Positions 32,740-44,456 of a DNA stretch of 64,000 bases are shown piece by piece; the stretch's first letter is position 1; every line of letters begins with the position of its first letter. The stretch is from Norana najaformis (lineage: Eukaryota; Annelida; Clitellata; Crassiclitellata; Hormogastridae), in assembly GCA_964023275.1 (NCBI GenBank), contig OZ029916.1, positions 18,796,686 through 18,860,685 on the forward strand, given 5' to 3'. The notes under the pieces are model-generated. The model had not been told where the DNA came from and did not search any database. It worked only from the letters and a program-made list of their open reading frames with translations. The position numbers and the translations under genes are program-made.

Positions 32740-33300
32740 GCAGGTCATGCGGCGTTCCCTGCCTCCCTCCCCGCCTCTCTGTCTGCCCCTCTGCCTTTCT
32801 CATCTGGTTCCTGCGTGGCAGAGAGTACCTACGACGCGGGGTTCGATACCGAGTGGCTTGGTCGTGCGCGATCATTGAACGCACGAAACGCTAACTTATT
32901 GACTCTGCGACGCGGGAATAAGCGCTCAAAAATTCATGAGCAGACGACACGACTCGGCCATTTCATTAAGTTTATTGCCGCCTGCGCCAAAGCCAAGGGC
33001 TGTCGTCGTCTGCTCGGCGACCGAATCACAACCAACGAATCGCTCCGCTGCCGCGTTCTCCGCCGCTTTGTGTGTCTCCACCTCGTCTCGAGATTCGATT
33101 GGTTGGTGGGTACGCCCTACTTTTGTTGCGCATGTGAAAGGAGATCGTTTAAACGTGGACTAATTGCTTTTGCGGATTTACACGCAACGCTGGAACTGAG
33201 AACTGTCCGAGGTGTGAAGTCTGCTGGAGAGATTCATATAGATCTAGATCTAAGGCCGTTCATTGGTCAACCAATCCGCGTCCTTCTGTGGTAATGATAT
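32740..33300. promoter_or_regulatory. CpG-dense patch, possible promoter
   Basis: Unlike its AT-rich surroundings, this stretch has many CpG dinucleotides (for example CGCTCCGCTGCCGCGTTCTC, 33042-33061) and an inverted CCAAT motif (GATTGG, 33096-33101). A 197-codon frame runs through it, but its text is low-complexity at the start and matches nothing I know. Most likely a promoter or an ancient exon of a gene I cannot resolve. Confidence 0.3.
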
Positions 33301-33601
33301 GCTGCCATAGTAACGATCTTTTGCATTTGAACATTTCATTTAGCAAATTTTCGTTTTTGCAAGTTAATAAAACGAGAATCTACGCATAACTATATAACTA
33401 AATAACACAACACAATATAATAGATCATGACATCAGATAATATGTAAAAAATTGTCGCATAGGATGCCACAAATAGGGTCATAACTGAAATGCCATGAAA
33501 TTATTTGCTATGATCTAGAATAGCGTCTATAGAACAGTATAGGCTTACAACAACGTACAGCTTATTCGAATTTCAAATAGCATACCGTTGCTACTGAAAC
33601 T

Positions 33602-33683
33602 AAATTATGCTAAACTTCGTTAAATAATGATTTAAAGGAAATAAATTATGCTAAACTTCGTTAAATATTGATTTAAAGGAAAT
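33602..33683. repeat. 41-bp tandem duplication
   Basis: Two adjacent copies containing AAATTATGCTAAACTTCGTT and GATTTAAAGGAAAT differ by one base (TAATG/TATTG). Confidence 0.9.
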
Positions 33684-33699
33684 CTTAGACGACAAAAGC

Positions 33700-35285
33700 A
33701 CTTTGGCAAAGGCGGTGATGGCGACAACTTACCAGAGTTACCTGCATTATACCTGTATCATCTGCGCACGTAATCTGCTGGCCATGGCTGGTGACTGGGT
33801 GTATAAATAAAGCAGGCTGTTCAATCGAATGGTTATGCAGAAAGCGCCTTCTTTGTTTCGTCTGATTGAGCAACTGTTGCAATTTGGCCTCAAAAAGCAA
33901 TAGGCCCACGTACGCGTGTTAGATTATATGTATCTGGATATTTCTTTAGCAACAACTTTCAACAACCCGTCAAAGCGCTAAACCTGGCTGAATGACCGAC
34001 CTTAAACTGTAGTAGAAGATAATTTTTGAGTTAAAAGTTGAAGTCCAACTGAAAGACGGCCCAATGCACGAGGAAACACTGTACCCGAGTCGCAAGACTG
34101 GACCACTGTACGTATCTGCATGGGCTGCAGAGCTTAGTTATCAAAGACCAGGTTGACTCCAGACAGACACAGAGCTCCCTGGTGTATTTCGTATTTTATA
34201 AACTGTTAGGGTCTTTTAAAGTATACGTACAACTGTTCATGCATGTAGTTGTGAATCTGGACGTTTCTGGTCGGCCATTTAAGAGCATTTCACAGGTGCC
34301 TAAAAACAAATCTAGAGATGTACTCTAACCGAGCTGAACATGTTTGTTGCTGAACAGTTCGGATTTTCGGTATAAGATTCCTCCAAATGGACGATCCAGT
34401 GCATGAAAAAGCACAGTTCCCGAGACGCCACAGAAGGCAGTGTTTGACGACCCGGTCGAGACAACAACACAGAATTTCTTAACGTATTACGGATCCGCAT
34501 ATGCTTTTAAGGTCCAACCAGAGTATGGTCTTGAATGAAATTGAGTTCAGTCAGTTGTCAGCGCAGTTTGGTCCCAAAATCAGGTGAGAATTCTGACAGG
34601 TTAATTGGCCACGATTCAGCAGCGTGTGTAGGGCGCCTGAAGCTGACGTGGGCCTCTAATCCAAAACTTCCGCAGGCTGGCAAGTAGTCGAAGGGGGTAC
34701 AGATAAAACACGAGATAGGGTCAGGGTGGCATACAATGACGAATTACACCTCTTGACCGTGATCTAATGCATTGGTAAAAACGAGGCTTTCCAGGGAATG
34801 CAGACGGTAATTCTCCGCTCAGAACACCATGGCTTTGTACATCCTTGTAATCACTCCGTATACATCTGCCCAAGACTGTCGCGTGCCCAACAGTGTGAAC
34901 AGGCTGCTCCAATCTGATGAAACTATTTGATGAATCCAATGCACTTCCATTATTTTTGGCCTCTTCCTTGAAGTTGGGCGATGAGTACGGTGGTACTTTC
35001 GGTATCGCGCTTGCTCTGTGATCTGACGATTGCAGATTCGGTTCTGTTGAGCGGTTTCCGAGTAACGATCCTGCGCAAATTGTTCGCTAATTGTTCACCA
35101 AGCGATATAATTTGGTACCGGCGTAAGTTGGTAAGTAGAAGTCAAGTCCGGCTTCGTGTTCAGGACCTTTGAATTTGTCCACTGGCGGCTCAAGGGCCGA
35201 AGAGCGGGATATGAGCGCCTCCCCTTCGTTCCACTGGGGACATGGCAGCTTTATTTTCTACTTTGCTTAGCTAATCTGCTCATAT
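33700..35285. other. Non-coding stretch
   Basis: No gene. Weakly similar blocks (CACAGTTCCCGAGACGCCAC at 34409-34428 and CACTGTACCCGAGTCGCAAG at 34077-34096) suggest an old local duplication. Confidence 0.4.
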
Positions 35286-35289
35286 CTGG

Positions 35290-35480
35290 AGAGTTTTACA
35301 GCGCCGTTATAATATAACGCAAGGTATTAATTGTTAGTCCCTTAATTCCATGGAGGTGAACCCCGAGCAAGAAATCATAATTTATTAAAAGCCCAATCGA
35401 AATCGTTACTTCTGGACTCTCGAAGTTGGACTGCGCTGCATAAGCAAGCCGGAAAAGATGAATCTCGTCACGAATGACAT
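35290..35480 (-). mobile_element. LINE 3' end, GATTA-family
   Basis: On the minus strand it ends AACGGCGCTGTAAAACTC at about 35310-35293. The upstream text (CATAATTTATT, GCAAGCCGGAAAAGATGA on plus) lines up with the 3' part of the copy at 30430-30600. Confidence 0.6.
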
Positions 35481-35974
35481 CCACTTAAAACACTTGCTGG
35501 TCGTCGGAAGAATACAATGTGTCAGCTACGTACAGCTAAACGATCAATGTATCTTTACGTTTGTTATATTCATCTGAGTTTTATATCCTTAGCTTCGCTG
35601 ATTTATTATTATTATTATTATTGCATTTTCAAATTAGTTGATATAAAGGTCAAAGGTTGTTTCATCGGCAAAGCTATGATTGTATTTCTACGTGAACATA
35701 ATTCGCGATTTGAGGATCTTCCCGATTGAGTTTAACTTCAGCTAAGATCACTTGCAGCCTGCGTTCTACTTCTTCAGCCTATGCTCCACTTGCATTTGAA
35801 TATTGCTGTTAGTAATATTCTGTCGACAATCCAGTTACTCAGGCAGGCAGCTCCACTCATTTAAAGTACAAAACTCAATATATGTGCTACACAATGAATA
35901 ACAAGTTGCCAAGACCGTTTCTGCAGTTTTATTCTACAGCGGTTGCTCTTTGAGGTAATCTACTCAAACAAACC

Positions 35975-36040
35975 TAATGTCTTCATAGCACAGTTATTAT
36001 CATGCACAAGGCATCAGTCGATGGTCGCTTAGTTAATCAG
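35975..36040 (-). mobile_element. Short LINE 3' end fragment, GATTA-family
   Basis: Plus-strand ATAGCACAGTTATTATCATG and GGCATCAGTCGATGGTCGCT match the 3' end block at 30455-30500. Confidence 0.6.
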
Positions 36041-37490
36041 GATTAATTGGCTTAACACACCTACGAAAGATGAATAACAAAAGAGATCAGTAAGGTGGTG
36101 CTGGGAAGTACGACAGAACAAACAAAGGAAGACTTTCGAGAGATGACAAACGTCCACATCTTGACTCTGGTAGAGAAATGTGGGGGGGGGGGCAACATTG
36201 TAGGCCTAACGTGCAGTCGACACCTAAGAGCTTTCAGCCTCTGCACCGAAATGTTGATGATCCTTCAGTCGGATAGTTCGCTGCTGTCCAGCGGCAGAAC
36301 AGCAGGTGTTGACGTGGAAACAGTCGGTGGCGGGAGACAAGTGCCGGATTCTTTGCGCGCCGACTGCGGATAGTGCACGCGTGCGGGGCAGGCGGTCATG
36401 TAGGCAGCATAGGCGTGCAGCGAACGCACGACTTTGGTTGGATTTGTCTTTGACAGTGGTCAGGCAGTGTCGGACAGACGGACGGACGGACTGACCACTG
36501 ACCAGCTACCGTCCTATTGCTACTCCTCTGCGCAGTTGTCCGTCTTTAGGACAGAAATATGTTTTACGTCATAAATCAGCGCTATAGAAGTTCATGATCA
36601 GATTTTAAGTTCTTTAGGGAAAATTTTGAATCGGCCGAGTTTTCCTGACGTGAGAAAATGGCCCTCTGTTGTTTCCGAAAGACAAGTCTGCGTTCAAGAA
36701 CGACCAAAAACCTCACTGACCTGGTCACTCGATTTCGCTGAACAGGCGGTAAAGACAGCCACCTAGCGACAAGAAAGGCTCGACGACCGAAGAGATCTCC
36801 CGCTAAATGGCGTTCTTTTACCTGCAGAGGGTCAAAAGGGTTCTTGGCGATGTTTGGAAAAGGTGAGGTATACCCTTTATATATACCTGTCATGCCTCAA
36901 TGCAGTACAGTTCGTCACATTTTTAATCACAAAACTTGCTAAATTACATACTTTCTAAGTACTTATTATTTGAATCGAGACTGTTGAGTCATGTAGCTAT
37001 ATGAGTAATTGTAAAGGTTACTGCGGCCGTTGAAATAGCTTGCTAATGTCGTGTCTTGCTTGAGCTGATAGATCCTTCGAAACCGCGCTTTGAAAGTTTC
37101 ATCTGTTGGAACGAATAATAAATTACTTTACGCTGCTATTCTTTCCAGCAGCTCATTAATAAACTACACGCGAAACAGATAAGTTTTAGATCATAGGCCC
37201 ACAGTAACTCTAGGCATCTGATGCATGTAAATATTAATATTAAACATGAGAGACCTAATTATGGCAAGATACAGTACAAAATTGGCTAATTGGTAGACTT
37301 CTCTTTAAGGGGCTCTTAGCCACTTCAGCTTTTATTTACACTAAAAACATCGAAAGTACTTTTCATAAAAATCACCTTCGAGAGGTAAATAGCAGGCGCT
37401 ATAAAATGTCTAGTAACATTGCATTAAGTTACACCGTAATGTAAATGACCGAAATTTATAAGCGCCGCACAAGTTGTTCATCGACGATTA
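36041..37490. other. Non-coding stretch with a G run and a LINE 3' end
   Basis: A run of ten G lies at 36182-36191 and a GACGGACGGACGG run at about 36476-36492. A plus-strand LINE-type 3' end (CAGCGCTATAGAAGTTCATG then ATCAGATT) lies at 36579-36605. No coding exon is recognised. Confidence 0.45.
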
Positions 37491-37494
37491 GTCG

Positions 37495-37640
37495 AAGGAA
37501 ATACGTGAGTGGTAAGTAAGCAAGCAAGTAAGTAAATAAGTAAGTAAATAACTGAATAAACAATGCATTTGTTAACGCGCCATATGTCCATCGGCTGGGC
37601 TAGGAATCGTAGGTTTGGACAAACACACAAGCAGATTCTT
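37495..37640 (-). mobile_element. Retroposon 3' end with TTAC tail
   Basis: On the minus strand CCGATGGACATATGGCGCG and CAAATG are followed by repeated TTAC units. The same end with a TTACC tail occurs at 44747-44830, so these are two independent insertions of one family. Confidence 0.6.
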
Positions 37641-38865
37641 GTGGTTGGGTTGGTTTCAATGCCAGGTCCAAGTCCAAGTCTTTTCAGCTACACAAATCGC
37701 CCAACGGAAGCTACTTTGCGGGAACCACTGCAGCTTATTCACGTGGAAAAGATAAGCTTAGGTTCGGTTCTATAGGTCAACAACCAAAGTTAAAGCAGGT
37801 AGATAAGGTGGATGTTGTATAGATTTAGAGCGGCCAAAAAGACAAGGAGCAGAGGATGAACCAGTCGTGGGAGTCAGCTTATTCGCAGGCACTTAATCAA
37901 AAACGAAATCGGTGAGAGAGGTATGGTTAGATTCGGTTGCAGCTGCAGATCCAAAGGTTGTGCACCTAGACAGGCTGATGGTGGATGATGTTGGGATTTT
38001 GAGCGGTAAGACAGATAAAGATATCTCCGTAGCTTGTCTTCTAATCTCAGGCCCCAAATGGATCTCTACTGCTTCTGTACAGTACAATGGATTATTCTTG
38101 TAGGATGCGGTTTCGCTAAGAAGCTTAATGTCCATAATGATATCTGCGTTATAGAAGTTTCCAGATAACAATAGATCAGATTAGGAGAGGAATCAGGATA
38201 GGATTTCAAAGTAGGTCTACTGTTTTCAATTCTGATTGAAAATCCTGCGTGGAAATTGCAAGAGAGAGCGCGGAAGCTTAGCTTCACGAAACTTCACGAT
38301 TGCTGCCGTTTAGGCTAAACGCGTGAAAATTTGTGAATTTAAAGTTTAAAAAAATAACGTTTTTGGCTATGGAAACGTTCCAGATTTTGCATTAATAAAA
38401 ATTCATTTAAGAATAAATATCTTAAATGTTGTAGTTTTGGATTGTGTTTGGGCTATTAGTGTTGTTTTGGTGCCAGATCCTGGTCTTATTTACTGTTGGC
38501 TGCCGCTATTAAAGTGGTTGATTTTTCGTTATATATTTATGTTGTTACCGGCCCATCGTCAGTGAAGAATAATTGTTACAACCTGTTAGTAGTTTCTTCT
38601 TTGGACTGCGGTTGCTAAGCGATATGAGGTTATGGAATCCCCACGTCATTAGCATCAACTCTAGTTTAGTTTCTGTGTCATTTTTGTACGGCCTTCCTTT
38701 GCCGAAATGTCATGAGAGTGACGATGCACAGTGGCCAGTTCCTGATGAAATTTGGTTCTGAAATCTCTGGAAGCGGTGGGGGAGAATCAGTGGAGAGAAG
38801 CGCAGTGACTGGGAAACTGCATAAAGTCTGTGGGATTACATGAATTAGTGAGGAGAAAGATATAG
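37641..38865. other. Retroposon scraps, no gene
   Basis: GTCAGCTTATTCGCAGGCAC at about 37873 matches repeats at 42.2 and 61.9 kb. A plus-strand GCGTTATAGAAGTTTCCAGA then GATCAGATTAG near 38148-38185 is a GATTA-family LINE 3' end. Confidence 0.45.
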
Positions 38866-38869
38866 AGCA

Positions 38870-40460
38870 GTAGAGCGCACACCAAAGCCTTGAATTAGTT
38901 ATTACGTAGAGAGAAGTTAAATTTATCCTTTGCTGTGTATTCGACTATCCATGAGCTTGCTAATGAATACTTCACCTTCTTTGTAGATAAAATTTCTGGT
39001 ATAAAGCTGAAATATTTTGATTACTTGGTATAATGATAAATTTCCTCATCTTAATTTTTCATCTCCTGTCTTGCCATGGAGAATCATTCCTACGTCTCTT
39101 CTGAAAGAGTGATTTGATGTCCTAGGTCCAACCATCACATCAGTTATCATTTTCTCATTGCATTTCTTCCCATCTGCTCTTACTTATGTCATGGTTCATC
39201 CTCTGTTAAAGAATTCGTCTCTCGACCTCGAATTTTGTATTTAAACCTCTAGAACGGGTAGTTATGAATCGCATGTAAACTAACCTATCTTTTAACTCCT
39301 AATATACTCCGTTCAATGGTGCATACCGTAAGATTCATTTAGCAGAAACTCCCCATCTTGCTTTTCGTAATGATATTATGTATTCTATTGACAAGGGTAG
39401 AATGACAGCACTTGTTCTTCTTGATTTGTCTACTGCTTTTGATACTGTGGACCGTTCTCTTCTTTTGAATCACCTCCAGCACTGGTTTGGGGTTTCTGGT
39501 TTCGCCCTACATTGTTTTGCTACTTATCTCAGTCCAGGCACTCAATCTGTAGTTTTAAATGGTAATCATTCGTCTAGTGCTTTTGTTGACATGTGGCGTC
39601 CCACGGGGTTTTGTGCTTCGTCCTCTTTTGGTACACTATACATCACACCATTATGTACATTTCTTGACAATCAGTCACTAGAATATCGTTAACTTTCTAT
39701 GTTGATGATACTTTTCATTTGCTAGTTTGTCTTGTAACTTGTCTGTGCAGTTGTTGTCCACTGCCTCTATAACCCTTCGAAAACTGAATTTCTACTCATG
39801 GGCACTTAAGAAGCTAGATTGGTGACTTACTGGTTGAATTGGCTGGTTCTGCACGTGACCTAGGCGTTGGTTTTGATTCTACTATCTCTCCCTGTCTACG
39901 TTATTTGTGGTAATCGTAATCGTAATCGTAATCGACTACTGTAGTGCGATCTATGCGGGCTTACCTTTGGGGCGTATTGGGCATCTACGGCGCGTGATTC
40001 GTGCGGTTACAAGGTTTGTTGGTGGCATCTCCAAGTCCAAGTGTGACTATGTTTTTGCATTATGCGTGATATACTTCATTGGCTTCGCAGTTCATCGAAT
40101 TTAAGATTTCGGTGTGGGTCTGACGATGTCAGTTGGGGGATGCTCCTTCATTCTTGTGTGAGCTTTGTTGCCCTGTTTCCGTTTTGGCTGGACGCGGAAG
40201 TCTTCGTACGGCGACCCGAGGCGAAATTGTTGTTGCTTTTACACACACTAGGATAATGCAACGTCGTGCCTTCTCGGTGGTTGGACTCTCGACGTGGAAT
40301 GACCTCCCTCTTCATCTGCATGTCCTTCTAGCGAGAGATGCTAGAGACACTTTTCACCAGCAGTTAAAAACTGTTCTCTTTCGCCGAAGCTGGCTGAGAG
40401 CGCCTCTGAGTATACTATTTGAAGGGGCGCTATATAAATGCTCTGAATGAATGAATGAAT
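38870..40460 (+). mobile_element. L2/CR1-type LINE, most of ORF2 with its 3' end
   Basis: Read across several frames, the plus strand holds in order: ANEYFTFFVDKIS (38960-39000), the LPCWRIIPTSLLKE block (39070-39105), FFPSALTYVMVHPLLKNSSL (39165-39220), VLLDLSTAFDTVDRSLLLNH (palm, 39412-39470), a YVDD catalytic box (39699-39710), DYCSAIYAGLPLGRIGHLRR (39937-39990), a 'NDLPLHLHV' C-terminal motif near 40300, and a 3' end GGGGCGCTATATAAATGC with GAATGAATG tail (40424-40460). The fourth TAATCG run at 39907-39937 stands where about 40 codons seem lost. Frameshifts and stops disable it. Confidence 0.88.
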
Positions 40461-40469
40461 TGTAAGTAG

Positions 40470-41090
40470 TCACATACTGGTGACATAGGCAGAAGTAGCC
40501 CCCGTGTTTTCAATTATATTTCTGGCATACGCATTAGTCTCTAGTCGCCTTGATTACTATACTGCTATCGCAAAGTCAAACATGCAAAACTCAAAAGAAT
40601 TCAGAACTTATTGGCTAGAGCTATAATTAATACGCTAAAATATGAGCACTTAACCACTGTACATAAATCTTTACATTGGCCTTTTGTTCATACATGAGTT
40701 TGTTTCAGATTGATTCTTATAGTTTATAAAACGTTGAACTCTGGCCAACCACAATACTTCTAATTCCCTAGACTTAGCATTATTCAACCTATTCATCTCA
40801 ATGCCTTTCTCTGGACATACTCAAGACTAGAACTGTTCTTGATGAACGTGCTTTTTCGGTTGTTGGACCTAAACTCTTGAGCTCTCTTCTTTTATCTATT
40901 CGTCCTGCTCAGTAATTCGTGTCATTTTCATTCTCAACTGAATACTTAACTTGTTTCAAATTGCTTATCCACCGTAGGCTGCCTCTCTGTCTTAGTCGAC
41001 TGGTCAGCTGGAAATTGTCCTGTTTACGACTTGGTTTCGGTGCACTAAACACCGGCGCGATAGAAGTTATTAATTTACTAACTAAGGTCA
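40470..41090 (+). mobile_element. Second L2-type LINE fragment, ORF2 C-terminus
   Basis: Immediately right of the previous copy. The text includes LHWPF-like and 'DERAFSVVGPKLLSSL' segments (about 40840-40885) typical of the ORF2 C-terminus, then the 3' end GGCGCGATAGAAGTTATTAA (41052-41071). Broken by stops. The two copies lie head to tail. Confidence 0.7.
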
Positions 41091-41099
41091 TAAGATACC

Positions 41100-42180
41100 T
41101 ACATTACCGTAATTAAGGCTGGAGATTGTTCGGAAAGTGAAAGGAAAAGTTTCAGCAGGGTGGAGTAATGTTTGGGAAGAAGAGGAGCGGTTTGACCTGG
41201 GAGCCAAGAGTATTTTAAACATCTTTATTATGCGCAACTTCTTTAAAATAAGCAAAGTAGCAGATTACAAGAGTTGAACCCTATCTTAAGGCTTCATGAA
41301 GTCTAATCTTATCTGATGTGGAAACCAAATCTTCCTAGTATATTTGATCCAATCTTGGAACTGAAACTTCCTAATCTTCTTAATCTATTATAATCTAATC
41401 TATTCCATTCCAGTTAATTCCAATCGGATCCAGTCTAATCTAATATGAAAGTTAGATCTTCTAAAATTATTGCATGCAAGCCAAAATCTTCATTTAATTT
41501 TGAAGGCATTGTTTGAAAATAATGCATTTCAAACTTATTTTGTGTTCATGTTAAATTATGATCTTAATATTTTGCTGCCTTTTCTCGCAAGTGAATTGGC
41601 CCAAAAAAGACTAAACCGCAGTTGTACGATTACAGATAAGCTTAAGCACATTTATCACGAGGTGAATATTCATGTGCAAGGTGTAGGCCTGTTCATATAT
41701 AGTCAACTGACTAAACAATTGTTACCGTCTTTACCAACGACAACAATTGCGTGTCACGGAAGCAGTGGTCCTCTCTCTGGTAGGAAGATGAATAGGTCGA
41801 GCAAGAAGAGCAACTATGGAACAATTCAAGTGGAAACCTCATTTCCAATTGTCGAAAAACCAGAAAACCATTCCTTTTGACTGCAATAGATTGTCGTCCA
41901 TATTTTGCATTTGCAACAAAAAGTTCCTGTTCTCCTGACTCCTCGCATAATCGACGCTGTTACAACCCAATTGCTATGAGACGCAGCGTCAGAATTTGCT
42001 AGTCCGACGCAGCTTCTCTTCCAGTGTCCAGTACAGTACGTAAATACGTAAGCAAAGCGGTTTTTGTCAGTAGTCTTCCCCTAACGTTAGGCCAGTTAGG
42101 ACAACATGTGTGACGCACAGCAGACGTCAAAGCGTATTTCAACAGCTAAACAATGGCCACGTACTGTTGCGTCAGTTTAA
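41100..42180. other. Non-coding stretch
   Basis: A run of CTAATCTATT-type units at 41360-41450 looks like an old pentamer tail. A 136-codon open frame at 41470-41880 has no recognised domain and no exon-like edges, so I do not call it. Confidence 0.4.
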
Positions 42181-42300
42181 CACAATCGTAATCGTAATCG
42201 TAATCTCGAGATTTCTACAGCGCTCAACGAAAGCTAAGTCGCGGGAACCAGCTTATTCACAGGCGCTCAGTCAAAACTGTTCTCTTTCGCCCTTGGCGAG
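42181..42300 (-). mobile_element. Retroposon 3' end with (ATTACG)n tail
   Basis: Plus strand CAATCGTAATCGTAATC, then TCGAGATTTCTACAGCGC and ACAGGCGCTCAGTCAAAAC. The same order recurs at 61850-61930 with a shorter hexamer run; the hexamer is the 3' tail when read on the minus strand. Confidence 0.65.
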
Positions 42301-42682
42301 CCATTGGCGAGCCATGTATGTATGGCGAGCCATACATCAGCCAACAAAACAATGCATCTGGATCCTTCGAAGTCGCAGTTTGTAGGCCTACCATTCGCAA
42401 TTAGGTCTAAAAGTTGAAACTGGCAGTCAGGGTAAGCTAAGAAAGACACATGAAGCAGCTTTACATATCACGTGACTACAAACGCATCCTCTTATCTGAA
42501 CATCTGTGACAAGTTTGAAAACGATGCATTTCAGTGCGAAATCTTACTGAAAAAGAAGGTGGAAAGGCTTACCTTAAAAGTTAGATGTAATTCTGATACG
42601 ATACTAATCACGACGACAATTTGTTGCAGTTTTTATAGTTGCCATTGATGCTGATTTTTAATTACTACTGCAACTACAACAA

Positions 42683-42732
42683 AAACAACAACAACAACAA
42701 CAACTACTACTACTAATAATAATAATAATAAC
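42683..42732. repeat. (ACA)n/(ACT)n/(AAT)n triplet runs
   Basis: Consecutive short triplet tracts. Confidence 0.9.
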
Positions 42733-42997
42733 CCCATTGCCATAAATCATACATGCGCACGGGCTTTCACAGTTATTTGACTGGTGATGACATGTTCTCC
42801 AGAGACGAATAAAGGCGTTGGATAAACTACATCCGGTTTCCGATTTCAGTGGCAGTCTAACTTATATTACACTCGGGGGCCTCGCTCTAATTTATATCAT
42901 ATCTCGTGGGCCAACCGGCGGCGAATACGGATAGGGACCAAGGGAGAAGAGACGCGTAAATAACGATAGGAGGATCGTAGGCAAGTCACACCCTGGC

Positions 42998-43062
42998 CAG
43001 TGGTGCATGCGATCGTCCGACCCATGGGCGAGGCAGCCTTTCCAATTTATAATGCGCCACTG
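42998..43062. other. 65-bp segment with CAGTGG(T/C)GCAT inverted ends
   Basis: CAGTGGTGCAT at 42998-43008 and ATGCGCCACTG at 43052-43062 form an 11-bp inverted repeat with one mismatch, resembling hAT ends. No clean 8-bp duplication flanks it. It could be a tiny MITE relic or chance. Confidence 0.3.
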
Positions 43063-43674
43063 GTCTGGCTTGGCCAAAGTGGCAAATTTCCGGTGGGTAA
43101 AATCAAACTTGTAACTCGTGGCGTTGGAATTGACGTCTGGATCGAGTTGCAGATGGGCGACCGCGTGCAAGGACTTTGCTATTTGTTCGGGAAGTAAGGA
43201 AGATTATATGAATGCTGTTCTTCTCAGTGACTCCATTTGTACGAACTTTAACATACAGAATGTGTATGCTAATGTTGAAGAATACTGACATTAGAATATA
43301 ATTATAGTATGAGGTCAGCCTATATATTATCGTTAGCATAGTTACAGGGTAAGATTTACAATAGCAGCCTATACACACAGGCTTAACTATATGAAGAACT
43401 ACAAACTACAGAAGTAGTTTAAATAAAATTGCAGCCGTTTTTCTATTTTGTATTTTCTACGTGTTCATGCTATTTTGTTCTTTTGGCAAATAAAGAATTC
43501 TTATACATTGGATACTTGAAGTTCATAGCCTAACTCTTGGTCATATTAATGGTCAACATCAGCCAACATAATATATACATATATAATATATACGTATACA
43601 TATACGAGCAGGAGTTGAGTAAATCGCGATAATGTTATCTTGTTACATCATCTGCATGCAGCAGTGTAGGGCAC

Positions 43675-44250
43675 TTTAGGCCTAGTAGACCTATATTCTC
43701 TTGAATCCATCAATATACATACGTATATGATGGTTGGAAATTACTTTAGGTCTAGTAGACCTATATTCTCTTGAATCCATCAATATGCATTCATATATGA
43801 TGCATGGTTGGAAATTACTTTAGGTCTAGTAGACCTATATTCTCTTGAATCCATCAATATGCATTCATATATGATGCATGGTTGGAAATTACTTTAGGTC
43901 TAGTAGACCTATATTCTCGTGAATCCATCAATATGCATACGTGTATGATTGTTGGAAATTACTTTAGGTCTAGTAGACCTATATTCTCTTGAATCCATCA
44001 ATATGCATTCATATATGATGCATGGTTGGAAATTACTTTAGGTCTAGTAGACTTATATTCTCTTGAATCCATCAATATGCATACGTGTATGATTGTTGGA
44101 AATTACTTTAGGTCTAGTAGACCTATATTCTCGTGAATCCATCAGTATGCATATACGTATATGATGGTTGGAAATTACTTTAGGTCTATAGTAGACCTAT
44201 ATTCTCTTGAATCCATCAATATGCATACGTATATGATGGTTGGAAATTAC
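43675..44250. repeat. 70/74-bp satellite, eight copies, each with a palindrome
   Basis: Copies start at 43675, 43745, 43819, 43893, 43963, 44037, 44107 and 44179. The spacing alternates between 70 and 74 bp (72 at the end) because of a GCAT insertion before GGTTGG. Nearly every copy contains AGGTCTA-G-TAGACCT, a 7-bp perfect inverted repeat with one central base, and an AT-rich TGCATACGTATATGA or TGCATTCATATATGATGCAT part that is also self-complementary. The CTCGTGAATCC variant marks copies 4 and 7, which points to copying of blocks larger than one unit. Confidence 0.95.
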
Positions 44251-44456
44251 TGTAGGACTTTCTTTATAAGAATCACACGAAAGCGTTACTCGCTAACCTA
44301 CCTGATGTTAGTGTTTTAAAAGAACGACAGTTTCGTCTGCATACGAAAGATGCAGCTGGAAAAAGTCTCCCGAAGGCACGTAGAGCTCAACCAACAGTTC
44401 CTCATCCACGGCTGGCAGTTGACGCATACTCATAGTCCGTGGTCCTGTATTTGCCG

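Noticed and set aside
32701-33294. 197-codon open frame on the plus strand
   Set aside because: Begins in a G run, has no recognised domain, and high GC content makes long chance frames likely. Kept only as a CpG-rich patch.
41470-41880. 136-codon open frame
   Set aside because: No recognisable domain and flanked by retroposon sequence; consistent with chance.
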